A DNA stretch of 64,000 nt. Source: Porphyromonadaceae bacterium UBA2751 (lineage in GTDB: Bacteria; Bacteroidota; Bacteroidia; Bacteroidales; Muribaculaceae). The notes beneath the pieces were generated by a model. That model had not been told where the DNA came from and made no database searches. It worked only from the letters and a program-made list of their open reading frames with translations. Positions 23,157-32,372 of this stretch are shown here, piece by piece. The stretch is from assembly GCA_002353285.1 (NCBI GenBank), contig DEJJ01000017.1, positions 1 to 64,000 of the forward strand, given 5' to 3'. The translations under genes were made by a program, and so were the position numbers. Numbering within the stretch: position 1 is the first letter of the stretch; each line of letters begins with the position of its first letter.

Positions 23157-24116
23157 TTATTCGCTCTTGAACATGTCCTTGATGCCGCCAATGCTGCCCA
23201 TGAGGTTGCTGGCCTCGTAAGGGAGGTAAACGGTCTTGGTGGCAGGTCCGCCGGCGATGGTCTGCAGCGTCTCGATGTAGTTCTTGGCGAGCAGATAGTT
23301 GGCTGGATTAGCGCTCTTGCCCACAGCCTCGGCCACTTGGTTGATGGCGATGGCCTCGGCCTCGGCGCGGCGGATGCGAGCCTGTGCCTCACCCTCGGCA
23401 GCGAGGATTGCTTTCTGCTTCTCGGCCTCGGCACGGTTGATGGTCGAGGTTTTCTCGCCCTCCGACTGCAGGATCACGGCAGCCTTCTCGCCCTCGCTGG
23501 TGAGGATGGTGGCGCGCTTGTTGCGCTCGGCCTGCATCTGCTTCTCCATGGCCTGCAGCACACTTGCTGGTGGCATAATGTCTTGCAGCTCAACTCTGTT
23601 GACTTTAACGCCCCACTTGTCGGTGGCATCGTCGAGCACGGCACGCAGCTTGCTGTTGATGGTGTCGCGCGAGGTTAGAGTCTGGTCAAGCTCTAGCTCA
23701 CCAATGATGTTACGCAGGGTGGTCTGCGTGAGTTTCTCGATAGCGTTGGGCAGGTTGCTGATTTCATACACAGCCTTAAATGGGTCTACAATCTGGAAAT
23801 AGAGTAGCGCGTTAATCTGCATCTGGATGTTATCCTTGGTGATAACGTTCTGCTTGTCGAAGTCGTAGACCTGCTCACGCAAGTCAATCTTGTTGGTGTA
23901 GACATATCGTCCGTTGGCCAGCGAGATGATGTTCTTGGGCTTGTCGATGAACGGGATGATGATGTTGATACCCGGCTTGAGCGTGGCATGATACTTGCCT
24001 AGCCGCTCCACAATCTTGGTCTCGCTCTGCGAGATGATCACGAGGCTCATCTTGATGAAAATGAGCACCAGCACCACTAGGGTGATAAGGACAATTAATG
24101 ATGTGTTCAGTTCCAT
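23157..24116 (-). CDS. SPFH/band-7 protein (paraslipin, QmcA-like)
   Basis: 319 aa: one N-terminal transmembrane helix (about 7-27), the SPFH/band-7 domain (about 28-190; KIVERLGKYHATLKPGINII, PF..PFIDKP) and a long Ala/Glu/Arg-rich helical region (190-260) before a short tail. SPFH proteins form large cage-like oligomers on the membrane. The upstream NfeD gene is the usual partner of paraslipins; the two are 42 bp apart and read the same way. They are thought to organise membrane microdomains. A clear call; the length is normal for the family. Confidence 0.93.
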   Translation of the reverse strand: MELNTSLIVLITLVVLVLIFIKMSLVIISQSETKIVERLGKYHATLKPGINIIIPFIDKPKNIISLANGRYVYTNKIDLREQVYDFDKQNVITKDNIQMQINALLYFQIVDPFKAVYEISNLPNAIEKLTQTTLRNIIGELELDQTLTSRDTINSKLRAVLDDATDKWGVKVNRVELQDIMPPASVLQAMEKQMQAERNKRATILTSEGEKAAVILQSEGEKTSTINRAEAEKQKAILAAEGEAQARIRRAEAEAIAINQVAEAVGKSANPANYLLAKNYIETLQTIAGGPATKTVYLPYEASNLMGSIGGIKDMFKSE

Positions 24117-24158
24117 AAATATAAATAAAAACTTAGAGTTAAATAATTTTTAAACTAC

Positions 24159-24611
24159 TTATTCACAAGGTCTTACCGTGATAATAACGCTATTAATCTC
24201 AGTAACCTCAACACGAGTGCCCTTGCCGATGGCAATATCGCCGAGGCCACAGGCCTTCCACGAGTCGCCATCAATCTTCACACGGCCGTGGCCTCGCTCA
24301 GGAATGTCCTCGGTCACCACACCACGGCGTCCCACCATTGCGTCGACATTGCTGGGCTGGTCGGGGTCGTTGCGGTGGAAGTACTTCAGTGCCAATGGCC
24401 GCACAAAGAGCAGGCACAGCAGTGAAGCGACGGCAAACACAATGAGCTGGGCCATAAATCCAGTGCCGAAGGCTGCCACCACAGCAGAGACAAAAGCACC
24501 TATCGAGAAGCACATGATAAAGAAGTCGCCCGAAGTGAGCTCAAGAATCAGGCATAACACTCCAATGAGAGCCCAAAATTGCCACAAGTTGGCTTGAAAG
24601 TATTCTATCAT
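24159..24611 (-). CDS. NfeD family protein
   Basis: 150 aa: two to three transmembrane helices in the first 75 residues (FWALIGVLCLILELTSGDFF, IGAFVSAVVAAFGTGFM, IVFAVASLLCLLFVRPLAL), then a C-terminal OB-fold (GRRGVVTEDIPERGHGRVKI, DGDSWKA). This is the short NfeD1b form without a protease domain. It is first in an operon with the SPFH protein, its known functional partner. The OB-fold would face the cytoplasm. Confidence 0.9.
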   Translation of the reverse strand: MIEYFQANLWQFWALIGVLCLILELTSGDFFIMCFSIGAFVSAVVAAFGTGFMAQLIVFAVASLLCLLFVRPLALKYFHRNDPDQPSNVDAMVGRRGVVTEDIPERGHGRVKIDGDSWKACGLGDIAIGKGTRVEVTEINSVIITVRPCE

Positions 24612-24748
24612 AACGGTTATAATTTAATTAATGAATAATATTATCTCTATTAGGAAGCGTAAATGTAGTAATAAAATTACTCACTCGCAACAAATGGCAC
24701 GATAAACTTGCAATCTACAACTATCCTTGCAAAAATCGTGCCAATTTT

Positions 24749-25597
24749 TCAGTCTTTATCCACACGCAGCACTCCGCTGGCTATAATCTGCACTTTTCCG
24801 CCCACCCACACCGTGCCATCGGGCATGAGCGAAGTGGCCACCACCGAGGGGCGCTGCATTGCCTCGCCCTGAAGAAATTGGCACTGCGAGGGGCTCGAAA
24901 TAATGCCATTGTGATGCAGGTAGTGGGTAAGCGCGGCATTGGCGGTGCCAGTGGCGCTCTCCTCGGGGATGCCATAGAGTGGACCAAAGTTGCGCACATG
25001 GGCGGTGTAGCCGTCGTCGCTAAGGGCAAAGGCATGCACTCCGGTCACACCCAACTCCTTGCTCAGTTGAGCCAGGGCATCCATGTCGGGGGTCAGAGCA
25101 TTTAGTTGGTCAAGGCTTGCCAGTGGCATCATGATGTCGGGCAGGCCTGTGCTCACCACCATCACTGGCAGATTATCGCACACACGCTTTGCACCCATAA
25201 TGCGTTGCAAGCGCTCAACATCAACCTTGGCTGGCAGCACACGTGGCGTTGCCATCTCCATCATCACCGTTTCACCCACCTTCACGCTCAGGTCGCCGGC
25301 AAGGGTGTGGTTCAGGCACAAGGTGCCAGCGGCAACCATGCCCTCAGCTCCCATCATGCCAAAGGTGGCAATCGTGGCGTGCCCGCACAGGTCCACCTCG
25401 CCACAAGGAGTGAAGTAGCGCACAGTGAACTCATTGTCGCTGTGTCGCTTCACAAAAGCCGTCTCTGAATAACGAAACTCGGCAGCCACTTGCTGCATGA
25501 ACTTGCTGCTTGGAAAATCGCCATCGAGCAGAACCACACCGGCAGGGTTGCCGCCAAAGGGCTGCTGGGCAAAGGCATCAACTATGTAGTACTTCAT
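24749..25597 (-). CDS. PhzF family isomerase/epimerase-like protein
   Basis: 282 aa from MKYYIVDAFAQQPFGGNPAG at 25597; the longer frame from 25651 adds 18 residues that look like leader. Family hallmarks: FxxxPFxGNPAGV at the N-terminus with the catalytic Glu in FRYSETAFV, FTPCGEVDLCGHATIA, and near the C-terminus GIPEESATGTANAALTHYL, which mirrors the first half (two similar folds). PhzF proteins isomerise small ring compounds; housekeeping members such as YddE have no known substrate. Single gene, no partner visible. Confidence 0.9.
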   Translation of the reverse strand: MKYYIVDAFAQQPFGGNPAGVVLLDGDFPSSKFMQQVAAEFRYSETAFVKRHSDNEFTVRYFTPCGEVDLCGHATIATFGMMGAEGMVAAGTLCLNHTLAGDLSVKVGETVMMEMATPRVLPAKVDVERLQRIMGAKRVCDNLPVMVVSTGLPDIMMPLASLDQLNALTPDMDALAQLSKELGVTGVHAFALSDDGYTAHVRNFGPLYGIPEESATGTANAALTHYLHHNGIISSPSQCQFLQGEAMQRPSVVATSLMPDGTVWVGGKVQIIASGVLRVDKD

Positions 25598-25697
25598 TAT
25601 AGTAATCTTTTTATTGCACACAAAGATATATTTTTTACCTGTATAAACCAAAAATTTTTTTTACGATTTTAGTCTCTTGTGCATCAATAAAAATTTG

Positions 25698-25705
25698 TAC
25701 CTTTG
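25698..25705 (+). promoter_or_regulatory. -7 box of tcdA; decides the start
   Basis: TACCTTTG at 25698-25705. Transcription would begin near 25711, after a possible ATG at 25703, so translation starts at 25730. Confidence 0.7.
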
Positions 25706-25729
25706 TCATTGATAATAACCAACCGACTT

Positions 25730-26476
25730 ATGGATTCACAAGCTAACATAAGCCCCAACGATCTGTTCCAACGCACCGAGGGACTGCTGGGCAAGGAAGC
25801 AGTCGAGAGGCTGGCACAGTGCCGTGTAGCCGTCTTCGGCGTGGGCGGCGTGGGCGGCTACGCAGTGGAGGTGCTTGCACGCAGTGGCGTGGGGGCTATC
25901 CACCTCTACGATAACGACGTGGTGAGCCCGAGCAACGTCAACCGCCAGCTCATTGCCACCACAAGCACCATTGGGCGCTACAAGGTTGACGTGGCAGTGG
26001 AGCGCATCCTCGACATCAATCCCTCATGCAAGGCTCAGGGATTCAAGATGTTCTATCTGGTGGAAAATGCCCATGAGGTCGACCTGTCGCAATATGACTA
26101 CGTGGTCGACTGCATCGACACCGTAAGCGCCAAGATGGAGCTCGTGCGCCGCTGCACGCGGCTGGATGTGCCAGTGATTAGCAGCATGGGAGCCGCCAAT
26201 AAGCTCGACGCCAGCGCATTCCAGGTTGCCGACATCAGCGACACCGACGTCGACCCACTGGCACGCATCATGCGCAAGAAACTCAGGAAAGAGGGAATCG
26301 AGCACTTCAAGTGCGTGTTCAGCAAGGAACTGCCACGCAAGCCAAGCCAAGAGGGCGAAACCATAAAGCAGGGAACACGGCGGGCACCTGCCAGCAACGC
26401 ATGGGTGCCTGCAGCAGCCGGCATAGTGCTAGGCGGCGAGGTGGTGCTCGATTTAGTCTCGGCCCCAAAGCCCTGA
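25730..26476 (+). CDS. tcdA: tRNA threonylcarbamoyladenosine dehydratase
   Basis: 248 aa. An E1/ThiF-like ATP-binding fold: VFGVGGVGGYAVEVLARSG near residue 28, DNDVVSPSNVNRQLIA (nucleotide/Mg binding), the CIDTVSAKMELV segment and the C-terminal helix (PAAAGIVLGGEVVLDL). TcdA (CsdL) uses ATP to dehydrate t6A37 in tRNA to the cyclic form ct6A. RTEGLLGKEAVERL at the N-terminus is typical. The start at 25730 is chosen because the -7 box lies at 25698-25705. The gene ends 5 bp from the end of the convergent aroK with no terminator between. Confidence 0.93.
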   Translation: MDSQANISPNDLFQRTEGLLGKEAVERLAQCRVAVFGVGGVGGYAVEVLARSGVGAIHLYDNDVVSPSNVNRQLIATTSTIGRYKVDVAVERILDINPSCKAQGFKMFYLVENAHEVDLSQYDYVVDCIDTVSAKMELVRRCTRLDVPVISSMGAANKLDASAFQVADISDTDVDPLARIMRKKLRKEGIEHFKCVFSKELPRKPSQEGETIKQGTRRAPASNAWVPAAAGIVLGGEVVLDLVSAPKP

Positions 26477-26481
26477 AGCTC

Positions 26482-27030
26482 TCACCCCCCAGTGTGCCCA
26501 TCAAGGATTTGGGCCAGTTGCTGCGCACTCTGCTCTATCTCCTGCTCACTCTCAAGGTGGCTCGAGTCAAAGCGCAGCTGTGCTTTCTCATAGTGTGGAC
26601 GACGCACCTCAAGGCCTCTCGTCACCTGCTGGGCTATCTCCTCATCGGTCATGCCACTGAGCAGTGGGCGCTTGGCACGCTGCTCAGGCAGCACCAGGCG
26701 CGAGACGATGCGCTCCACGCTGGCCTGTAGCCACACAGTAATGCCCATGCGATTCATTAGCTCCATGTTGGCAGGCACCAGCGGCGTGCCACCACCACAA
26801 GCCACCACTACATTGCGGGCATCAGTTGCCACCTTGGCAAGGGCCTCACTCTCAATGCGCCTGAATGCTGGCTCACCCAGTGTGTTGAATATCTCCTTGG
26901 CACTCATCGAGTACTTGCGCTCGATGTAGTCGTCCAAATCGACAAACTGCAGCCCCATGTGCCTTGCCAGGGGCTCGCCCAGTGTGGTCTTGCCACACCC
27001 CATGTAACCTATCAGGAAAACTGGTTTCAT
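26482..27030 (-). CDS. aroK: Shikimate kinase
   Basis: 182 aa, normal length. P-loop GYMGCGKTTLG at 8-18, shikimate-binding DLDDYIE (D33/D35), FRRIESEAL (R58), ACGGGTPL (GGG loop) and the LID region LLPEQRAKRPLL with the conserved Arg. It phosphorylates shikimate at the 3-hydroxyl in chorismate synthesis. It has a -7 box (minus TAAATTTG, plus 27066-27073) and is divergent from recF, sharing an 81-bp intergenic region. Confidence 0.95.
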   Translation of the reverse strand: MKPVFLIGYMGCGKTTLGEPLARHMGLQFVDLDDYIERKYSMSAKEIFNTLGEPAFRRIESEALAKVATDARNVVVACGGGTPLVPANMELMNRMGITVWLQASVERIVSRLVLPEQRAKRPLLSGMTDEEIAQQVTRGLEVRRPHYEKAQLRFDSSHLESEQEIEQSAQQLAQILDGHTGG

Positions 27031-27065
27031 AGCTTGATTTTAGAGCATTTATCTTTTTTAGGTTG

Positions 27066-27104
27066 CAAATTTAATGAAAATGTGCGATATTTTATCTAAT
27101 TTTG
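27066..27104. promoter_or_regulatory. Divergent aroK/recF promoters
   Basis: Plus caaattta (27066-27073) is the minus-strand -7 box TAAATTTG for aroK. TAATTTTG at 27097-27104 is the plus-strand -7 box for recF. The recF start codon at 27112 follows after only 7 nt, so its mRNA may have almost no leader. Confidence 0.6.
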
Positions 27105-27111
27105 CAGTGCT

Positions 27112-28236
27112 ATGACGCTGGAACAGCTTTCCATATTGAACTATAAAAACATTGCCGAGGCGCAGCTGCAGTTCTCGCCCAAGGTAAACTGCCTCATTGG
27201 CAACAATGGCATGGGCAAGACCAATGTGCTCGATGCCATCTACTACCTGAGCTACTGCCGCAGCTTCACCAGCAACAACGAGCACAACGCGGTCATCAAC
27301 CACGATGCTCAGTTCCTGATGCTGCAAGGACGATACACCCGCAAGGGTTCACCCGAAGAGATTGCCCTGAGCGTGCAGCGTGGCAAGCGCAAGACGGTGA
27401 AACGCAACGGCAAAGACTATAAGCGGCTCAGCGAACACATAGGGCTGCTGCCACTGGTGATGGTGTCGCCTCTCGACTGGGACCTCATTAGAGGTGGTGG
27501 AGAGGAGCGACGTCGACTCATGGACCAGATTATCTCGCAGGGCAACCGCCAGTATCTCGATGCCCTGATTCGCTACAACAAGGCCCTTGAGCAGCGCAAC
27601 TCCATGATAAAGCACGACTACCGCGACCAGCTGCTCTATGAGAGCGTGGAGCAGGTGATGTGCGACACTGCTGCCACACTGCACCAGGCACGCCAGCAGT
27701 GGCTCGAGGAGTTCTCACCCATCTTCATGCGCTACTACCGCGCCATCGCTGGCGATGCCGAGCAAGTGCGCTTGAGTTACAAGAGCCACCTCAGTGAGAT
27801 GAGCATGCAGCAGCTACTCAACGCTTGCCGCGACCGCGACATGATAATGGGCTACACCACCCGCGGCGTGCACCGCGACGACATCGACCTGTGGCTCGGC
27901 GACCACTCCATGCGCAAAACCGGGTCGCAGGGCCAGTGCAAGACCTACACCATTGCCCTGCGCATGGCACAGTTTGAGTTCCTTAAGAAATACACAGGCA
28001 CCACACCCATCCTGCTGCTCGACGACATCTTCGACAAGCTTGACGAGCAGCGCGTGGTGAGCATCATCAACGTGGTGAGCAACAGCCACGACTTTGGGCA
28101 GATTTTCATCACCGACACTAATCGCACCCACCTCGACGAGATCATCTCGATGATGAGTGGCGACTATGCCATGTTTGCAGTCGAGGGCGGCGTGATAACA
28201 CCCATTGCCAGCCGCCAGGAGGAGGCACGCCCATGA
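27112..28236 (+). CDS. recF: DNA replication/repair protein RecF
   Basis: 374 aa, normal length. SMC-like ATPase: Walker A NCLIGNNGMGKTNVLDAIYY at about 28-46, ABC-type signature (KTGSQGQCKTYTIALRMAQF region), Walker B ILLLDDIFDKLDEQR and the D-loop following. RecF binds gaps in DNA with RecO/RecR and helps load RecA. It overlaps the DUF721 gene by 4 nt (ATGA), the usual order in Bacteroidales. Possible near-leaderless transcript (see promoter entry). Confidence 0.95.
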   Translation: MTLEQLSILNYKNIAEAQLQFSPKVNCLIGNNGMGKTNVLDAIYYLSYCRSFTSNNEHNAVINHDAQFLMLQGRYTRKGSPEEIALSVQRGKRKTVKRNGKDYKRLSEHIGLLPLVMVSPLDWDLIRGGGEERRRLMDQIISQGNRQYLDALIRYNKALEQRNSMIKHDYRDQLLYESVEQVMCDTAATLHQARQQWLEEFSPIFMRYYRAIAGDAEQVRLSYKSHLSEMSMQQLLNACRDRDMIMGYTTRGVHRDDIDLWLGDHSMRKTGSQGQCKTYTIALRMAQFEFLKKYTGTTPILLLDDIFDKLDEQRVVSIINVVSNSHDFGQIFITDTNRTHLDEIISMMSGDYAMFAVEGGVITPIASRQEEARP

Positions 28237-28523
28237 AGCGCACTAATGCCAAGTCGATAGCCGAGATAATAGGCGATTTCATGCAACAGGAAGACATCGA
28301 GACTGCTGTGCTCGAGCACAAGGCGCTGCACCTGTGGGGCCAAGTGGTGGGGCCAGGCGTTAACCGCATGACCACCGAGCGCTACGTCGACGACGGAGTG
28401 ATTACGGTGAAAATCTCCTCGGCGGCCCTGCGCAACGACCTCATGCTCACCCGCTCCAGCATCATCGAGCAGCTCAACAACCTCGTGGGCAAGCCCGTGA
28501 TAAAGGAAATAATATTTCGATAA
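28233..28523 (+). CDS. DUF721 (DciA-like) protein
   Basis: 96 aa. Family pattern: SIAEIIGDFMQQEDIETAVL, LWGQVVGPGVNRMT, and VKISSAALRNDLMLTRSSII. Proteins with this KH-like domain include DciA, which loads the replicative helicase in bacteria lacking DnaC. Translation is coupled to recF through the ATGA overlap. It is short, with only the core domain; the helicase-loading role is inferred from the family. Confidence 0.85.
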   Translation: MKRTNAKSIAEIIGDFMQQEDIETAVLEHKALHLWGQVVGPGVNRMTTERYVDDGVITVKISSAALRNDLMLTRSSIIEQLNNLVGKPVIKEIIFR

Positions 28524-28553
28524 TAAAATCCTAAGAAAACTAGACTTAATAAT

Positions 28554-28988
28554 ATGGACTTCAACATCAGCACCCCATTCCACTGTGAGCTGCCAGTGCA
28601 GCTGCGATTCAGCGACCTCGACACGCTGGGACACGTCAACAACTCGGTCTACCTCAACCTCTTCGACTTGGGCAAGAGCAACTACTTTGAGCGAGCTGCC
28701 GGTGAGCGGCAGGACTGGAACAACGTGAACGTGGTGATTGCCAACATCAACTGCAACTTCCTGCACGAGACCCACTTCGATGAGCCACTGGTGGTGAAAA
28801 CGCAGGTCAAGCACATTGGCAACAAGAGCTTCACAGTGCTGCAGGTGCTGCAAAACACTGCCACTGGCGAGATAAAGTGCGCCTGCGAGCAAGTGATGGT
28901 CTACCTCGACCCCGAGACCCGCACTCCTGCTCCACTGCCACAGCACTGGCGCGACTGCTTTGCCGCCCTCGAGGGACGCCAGCTGTAA
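28554..28988 (+). CDS. Acyl-CoA thioesterase (hotdog fold, YbgC/FadM-like)
   Basis: 144 aa with the 4-hydroxybenzoyl-CoA thioesterase pattern: LRFSDLDTLGHVNNSVYLNL (catalytic D in the DxxxHVNN loop), NLFDLGKSNYFERA and VVIANINCNFLHETHFDEPL. It hydrolyses acyl-CoA or acyl-ACP thioesters in the cytoplasm; the chain preference cannot be read. It is 30 bp after the DUF721 gene and probably shares its transcript. Confidence 0.9.
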   Translation: MDFNISTPFHCELPVQLRFSDLDTLGHVNNSVYLNLFDLGKSNYFERAAGERQDWNNVNVVIANINCNFLHETHFDEPLVVKTQVKHIGNKSFTVLQVLQNTATGEIKCACEQVMVYLDPETRTPAPLPQHWRDCFAALEGRQL

Positions 28989-29072
28989 CAATCTCACAAA
29001 AAACAAGGCATCAACGCTTGTAATTTCAGGTTATTATTCATAAATTTGCAAAATAACAACAATAATATAACT

Positions 29073-31559
29073 ATGAACAGAATTTCACTTTTACTGATTG
29101 CCGCGATGGTAGCCTTCGGTGCCATGGCAGTAAGCACAAGCGACTATGTGATTGACGAGGGCACGCTCACTGGCGACGTGAATGGCGATGGGCATGTGAG
29201 CAGCGTCGACATCACTGCCCTTTACAATTACTTGCTCAATGGCGACAACAGCAACCTCGTGAACGGCGACCAGGACGGCGACGGGCACATCTCGAGTGTG
29301 GATGTGACTGTAGTGTACAATGTGATGCTCAACGACGGGGGCGGTTCCACCGGTGGCTCCACAATCTATATGCCACAATTTTACAATGCGCAATCAAGTG
29401 GCACTACTGTGCCTTACAGCTGGCAGAATGACGATGTGATCATCCTTGCGGTTGATAATTCAGAGTCAAATCGCTATGTAATGAAACGCGTTAACGGCCG
29501 CTGGCAATTGCTTGATCACCCCGGGAGCTCAAAGAATGGATTTGTGACCTCGGGAGGCAGCGTCAAGGCCGTTTACATTCAGCATTGCAACACAAGCACG
29601 ATAGTCTCACCCTACCAGCCTATTACCGCAACTGGCGACGTGGCATTCGGCAGTGGTTCCTACACGGTTTCGTTGAAAAACAACAAATTATACGTTAAGC
29701 TTAACATGTCACTCAACCACGCCGTGTCGAGAATCGACGTGACAGGGGCACATGCCGGCGATTACTTCTATGAGACCGTCGACCATGTGGATGGAGTGAG
29801 CTCAATCCTGCAATCAACTGTGACCACCAGCACCAAGGCGCCTGTGATTGACATCGACAACAACAATGTGGGTCACGCCTACGGCAAATGGAGAACTGGG
29901 GCTCGTGTGCCAAGCAAACTCACACTGTGCTTTTACCGAAACAGCGACGCTCACGGCTACACCCTCAACAGCACTTTGTCGCAACTGGCACTTGGAAAAT
30001 CCACCACCTTCAATGCCAACACGCTGTCGAACCAGCAACGCGACACTTACTTCGTGAGCACCACCCCCGATGAGGCCGACAATGCTATTGTGGCAAGAGC
30101 GGGAATCACGCCTCATGCCAAAGCCACGGTGGGCACTGAATTCACGTTGAAGGCCTATGATGGTGCCAACATTGCCTCAACCGGTAGTGTGATAGCGGCC
30201 TATAGCTCTAACGACGTGGTAACGGTCACTAATGGTACAGCCTACGACGGCTATCGTTACGTTATGATTCTGGCCAACAAAGTGGGCTCGGCTGTGGTTT
30301 ACATCAAGTATAAACTCGACACGGGAACTGTGCTCGACTACTCGGTGCGTGTCGACGTGTCTCCCACGCTGTGGATTGCAGGAAGCATTTATTCCGACGG
30401 TGAATATATTCCTGCCTTGTGGCGCAACAATAAGTTCCAGATGTATTCGGGGCTTGGGTGGAGTGGCTACACCGATGCCCACCAGGTGCGCGCCCATGGC
30501 AAATATGTGTATGTGATGCTCCACAACAATAAGGAGGTGAGCTACAGCAATGCCAATTCCAACGCTTGCGATGCAGCAGTTTACTATTGCAGCGGTGCTC
30601 ACACCGATGGATATTTCAACAAGTACACCGATGCCATCACCGGCGACTGGAACTACCGAAGTTACGATGGTTTCAATCTTTACAACTATGCTTTACCCAT
30701 GGTTTATGTGGATGGCAACAGAGCAGTGTTCCACACCTCCTCGGCGCGCAGCAGCAACACTGCAAATGCCTCTATCACAACCTCAATCTACAAGGGCCGA
30801 ACATTAATAGGCACAATTAACAATTTCGTTCCCACAGCAATGGCAGGTATCACCTCTTCCAAGAAAGTGATTATCGCAGGATATCGTTCAGATGGTGGAT
30901 GGTATAATAGCTCGTCGATAGGATATGTTGTTGTGATTGATTACAGTGGTGCAACTCCCACCATCGCCACCTATTCTCGCAACAGCACCCTGTTTGAGAG
31001 CGTGTGCATCAAGGACGGTGTAGTTTACCTGGCTGCCACCTACATCAATTTCAGTCAAGACCAATATTACCCTCATTTAGGCAATCTGTTCTACAAGTTC
31101 GACCTTACCACTAAAGCGTTCACGCTGGTGGCTGGCGATGAGTCACAAGACCACGACAACTGGAGAATGAAAGTTGTTAAAGGATTTAGTGTGTATAACA
31201 ACACTTTCTATTTTTGGGCCGATGATCGTGCTGCCCCTATTAATTATTCAACTGACCGAAGCACAATGGGGTATATCGCTTTTAACAGCCAGGATCCTCA
31301 CTATGTCAGCAGGGCGACCTATTCGGATGTGATCTACGACATGTATGCCAAGGGCATCTCGGTTAGCGACAGCGGAACGCTTTATGGCATTTTCAGCATG
31401 CAGGAAGCTCGCAACGTGTCTAATAAAATCAAGCGCATTGGCTACTTTGATGTGCCTGTCGACCAAATAACATCAATCGAGCCAGTCAATCTTGTTAATG
31501 CATCATTTTCAACTACAAGAATACACGATGTGTTCCTGCAGACGAGCCTCGACGAGTGA
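29073..31559 (+). CDS. Secreted protein with N-terminal dockerin repeats
   Basis: 828 aa. The ATG at 29073 is chosen because the -7 box TAAATTTG at 29041-29048 lies on the longer start. Signal peptide (MNRISLLLIAAMVAFGAMA), then two Ca-binding dockerin-type repeats (GDVNGDGHVSSVDITALYNY and GDQDGDGHISSVDVTVVYNV) right at the N-terminus (about 33-90). After a Gly/Ser linker follows a long strand-rich region. A propeller-like second half with repeated aromatic/Gly strands (about 440-800) is suggested by its segments, not proven. No cellulosome genes are seen, so the dockerin may bind Ca2+ or an unknown partner at the surface. Same dockerin type as at the end of the C10 peptidase. Confidence 0.8.
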   Translation: MNRISLLLIAAMVAFGAMAVSTSDYVIDEGTLTGDVNGDGHVSSVDITALYNYLLNGDNSNLVNGDQDGDGHISSVDVTVVYNVMLNDGGGSTGGSTIYMPQFYNAQSSGTTVPYSWQNDDVIILAVDNSESNRYVMKRVNGRWQLLDHPGSSKNGFVTSGGSVKAVYIQHCNTSTIVSPYQPITATGDVAFGSGSYTVSLKNNKLYVKLNMSLNHAVSRIDVTGAHAGDYFYETVDHVDGVSSILQSTVTTSTKAPVIDIDNNNVGHAYGKWRTGARVPSKLTLCFYRNSDAHGYTLNSTLSQLALGKSTTFNANTLSNQQRDTYFVSTTPDEADNAIVARAGITPHAKATVGTEFTLKAYDGANIASTGSVIAAYSSNDVVTVTNGTAYDGYRYVMILANKVGSAVVYIKYKLDTGTVLDYSVRVDVSPTLWIAGSIYSDGEYIPALWRNNKFQMYSGLGWSGYTDAHQVRAHGKYVYVMLHNNKEVSYSNANSNACDAAVYYCSGAHTDGYFNKYTDAITGDWNYRSYDGFNLYNYALPMVYVDGNRAVFHTSSARSSNTANASITTSIYKGRTLIGTINNFVPTAMAGITSSKKVIIAGYRSDGGWYNSSSIGYVVVIDYSGATPTIATYSRNSTLFESVCIKDGVVYLAATYINFSQDQYYPHLGNLFYKFDLTTKAFTLVAGDESQDHDNWRMKVVKGFSVYNNTFYFWADDRAAPINYSTDRSTMGYIAFNSQDPHYVSRATYSDVIYDMYAKGISVSDSGTLYGIFSMQEARNVSNKIKRIGYFDVPVDQITSIEPVNLVNASFSTTRIHDVFLQTSLDE

Positions 31560-31605
31560 GGTAATGCACTATCAATAAGGCTCAATGAATTGAAATTCTA
31601 ACACA

Positions 31606-31642
31606 CAATGCCACGCACACAATGTTTTGCGTGGCATTGTTG
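31606..31642 (+). terminator. Hairpin after the dockerin protein gene
   Basis: CAATGCCACGC (31606-31616) / GCGTGGCATTG (31629-31639), 12-nt loop, only a weak T-rich tail (TTGTAATT). Confidence 0.65.
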
Positions 31643-31734
31643 TAATTGCCGTGTTATCGATAGTTAATTTTCTTTAATTCTTGCTAATTTTAAGCGGCTT
31701 GCAGCTCATTAAAGTGCTCATAATGTGGCCAAGT

Positions 31735-31766
31735 GTTGCTTATATTATTAATTATTACTACCTTTG
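31735..31766 (+). promoter_or_regulatory. Promoter of the rimP-nusA-infB operon
   Basis: TTG at 31735-31737 and the -7 box TACCTTTG at 31759-31766 with 21 bp between, the usual Bacteroidetes spacing. The leader of about 125 nt up to rimP contains a CGGAGGGGGCTCTGAAGCTTCCTC-like hairpin part (near 31781-31805). Confidence 0.6.
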
Positions 31767-31899
31767 CATCGCAATTCCGGACGGAGGGGGCTCTGAAGCT
31801 TCCTCTATTTTGTTATAATTTGGGAAAGGACATTGGGTTAATGCACAATGCTCAATGCACAGAACAATTGATGTTTTTCCCACATTAATGTAATTAAGA

Positions 31900-32364
31900 A
31901 TGATCGACAAAAAAGAACTCACCGCAGTAATCAACAAGGCTCTCGAGGACAGCAAGATGTTCCTCGTTGACATCACAGTGAGCGGCGACAACGTAATCGA
32001 CGTGCAGCTCGACAGCATGGAGAGCATCACCATCGACGACTGCATCGCTGTGAACAATGCCGTGCACGAGGCCTTCGACCAGGATGTAGAGGACTACGAG
32101 CTCACCGTGGGCTCCTACAGCCTCACCGAGCCCTTCAAGGTGCTACAGCAATATGAGAAAAACCTGGGCGGCGAGGTCGAGGTGCTCACCACCGCAGGCA
32201 GCAAGCTCAAGGGCACTCTCACCAGCGCCAGCAACGAGGAGTTCACCATCACAGTGCCCACCAAGACCAAGATCGACGGTAAGAAGCGCCCCGAGATTGT
32301 CGACGTGGAGCACACATTCAAGTACGACGAAGTAAAATACACTAAAAATATAATACAGTTTTAA
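31900..32364 (+). CDS. rimP: Ribosome maturation factor RimP
   Basis: 154 aa. N-terminal alpha/beta domain (VDITVSGDNVIDVQLDSMES, then ITIDDCIAVNNAVHEAFDQD) and C-terminal SH3-like domain (YELTVGSYSLTEPFKVLQQY), as in RimP of the 30S maturation pathway. Slightly divergent, as is usual in Bacteroidales. First gene of the classic rimP-nusA-infB operon, 8 bp before nusA. Confidence 0.92.
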   Translation: MIDKKELTAVINKALEDSKMFLVDITVSGDNVIDVQLDSMESITIDDCIAVNNAVHEAFDQDVEDYELTVGSYSLTEPFKVLQQYEKNLGGEVEVLTTAGSKLKGTLTSASNEEFTITVPTKTKIDGKKRPEIVDVEHTFKYDEVKYTKNIIQF

Positions 32365-32372
32365 ACACAATT

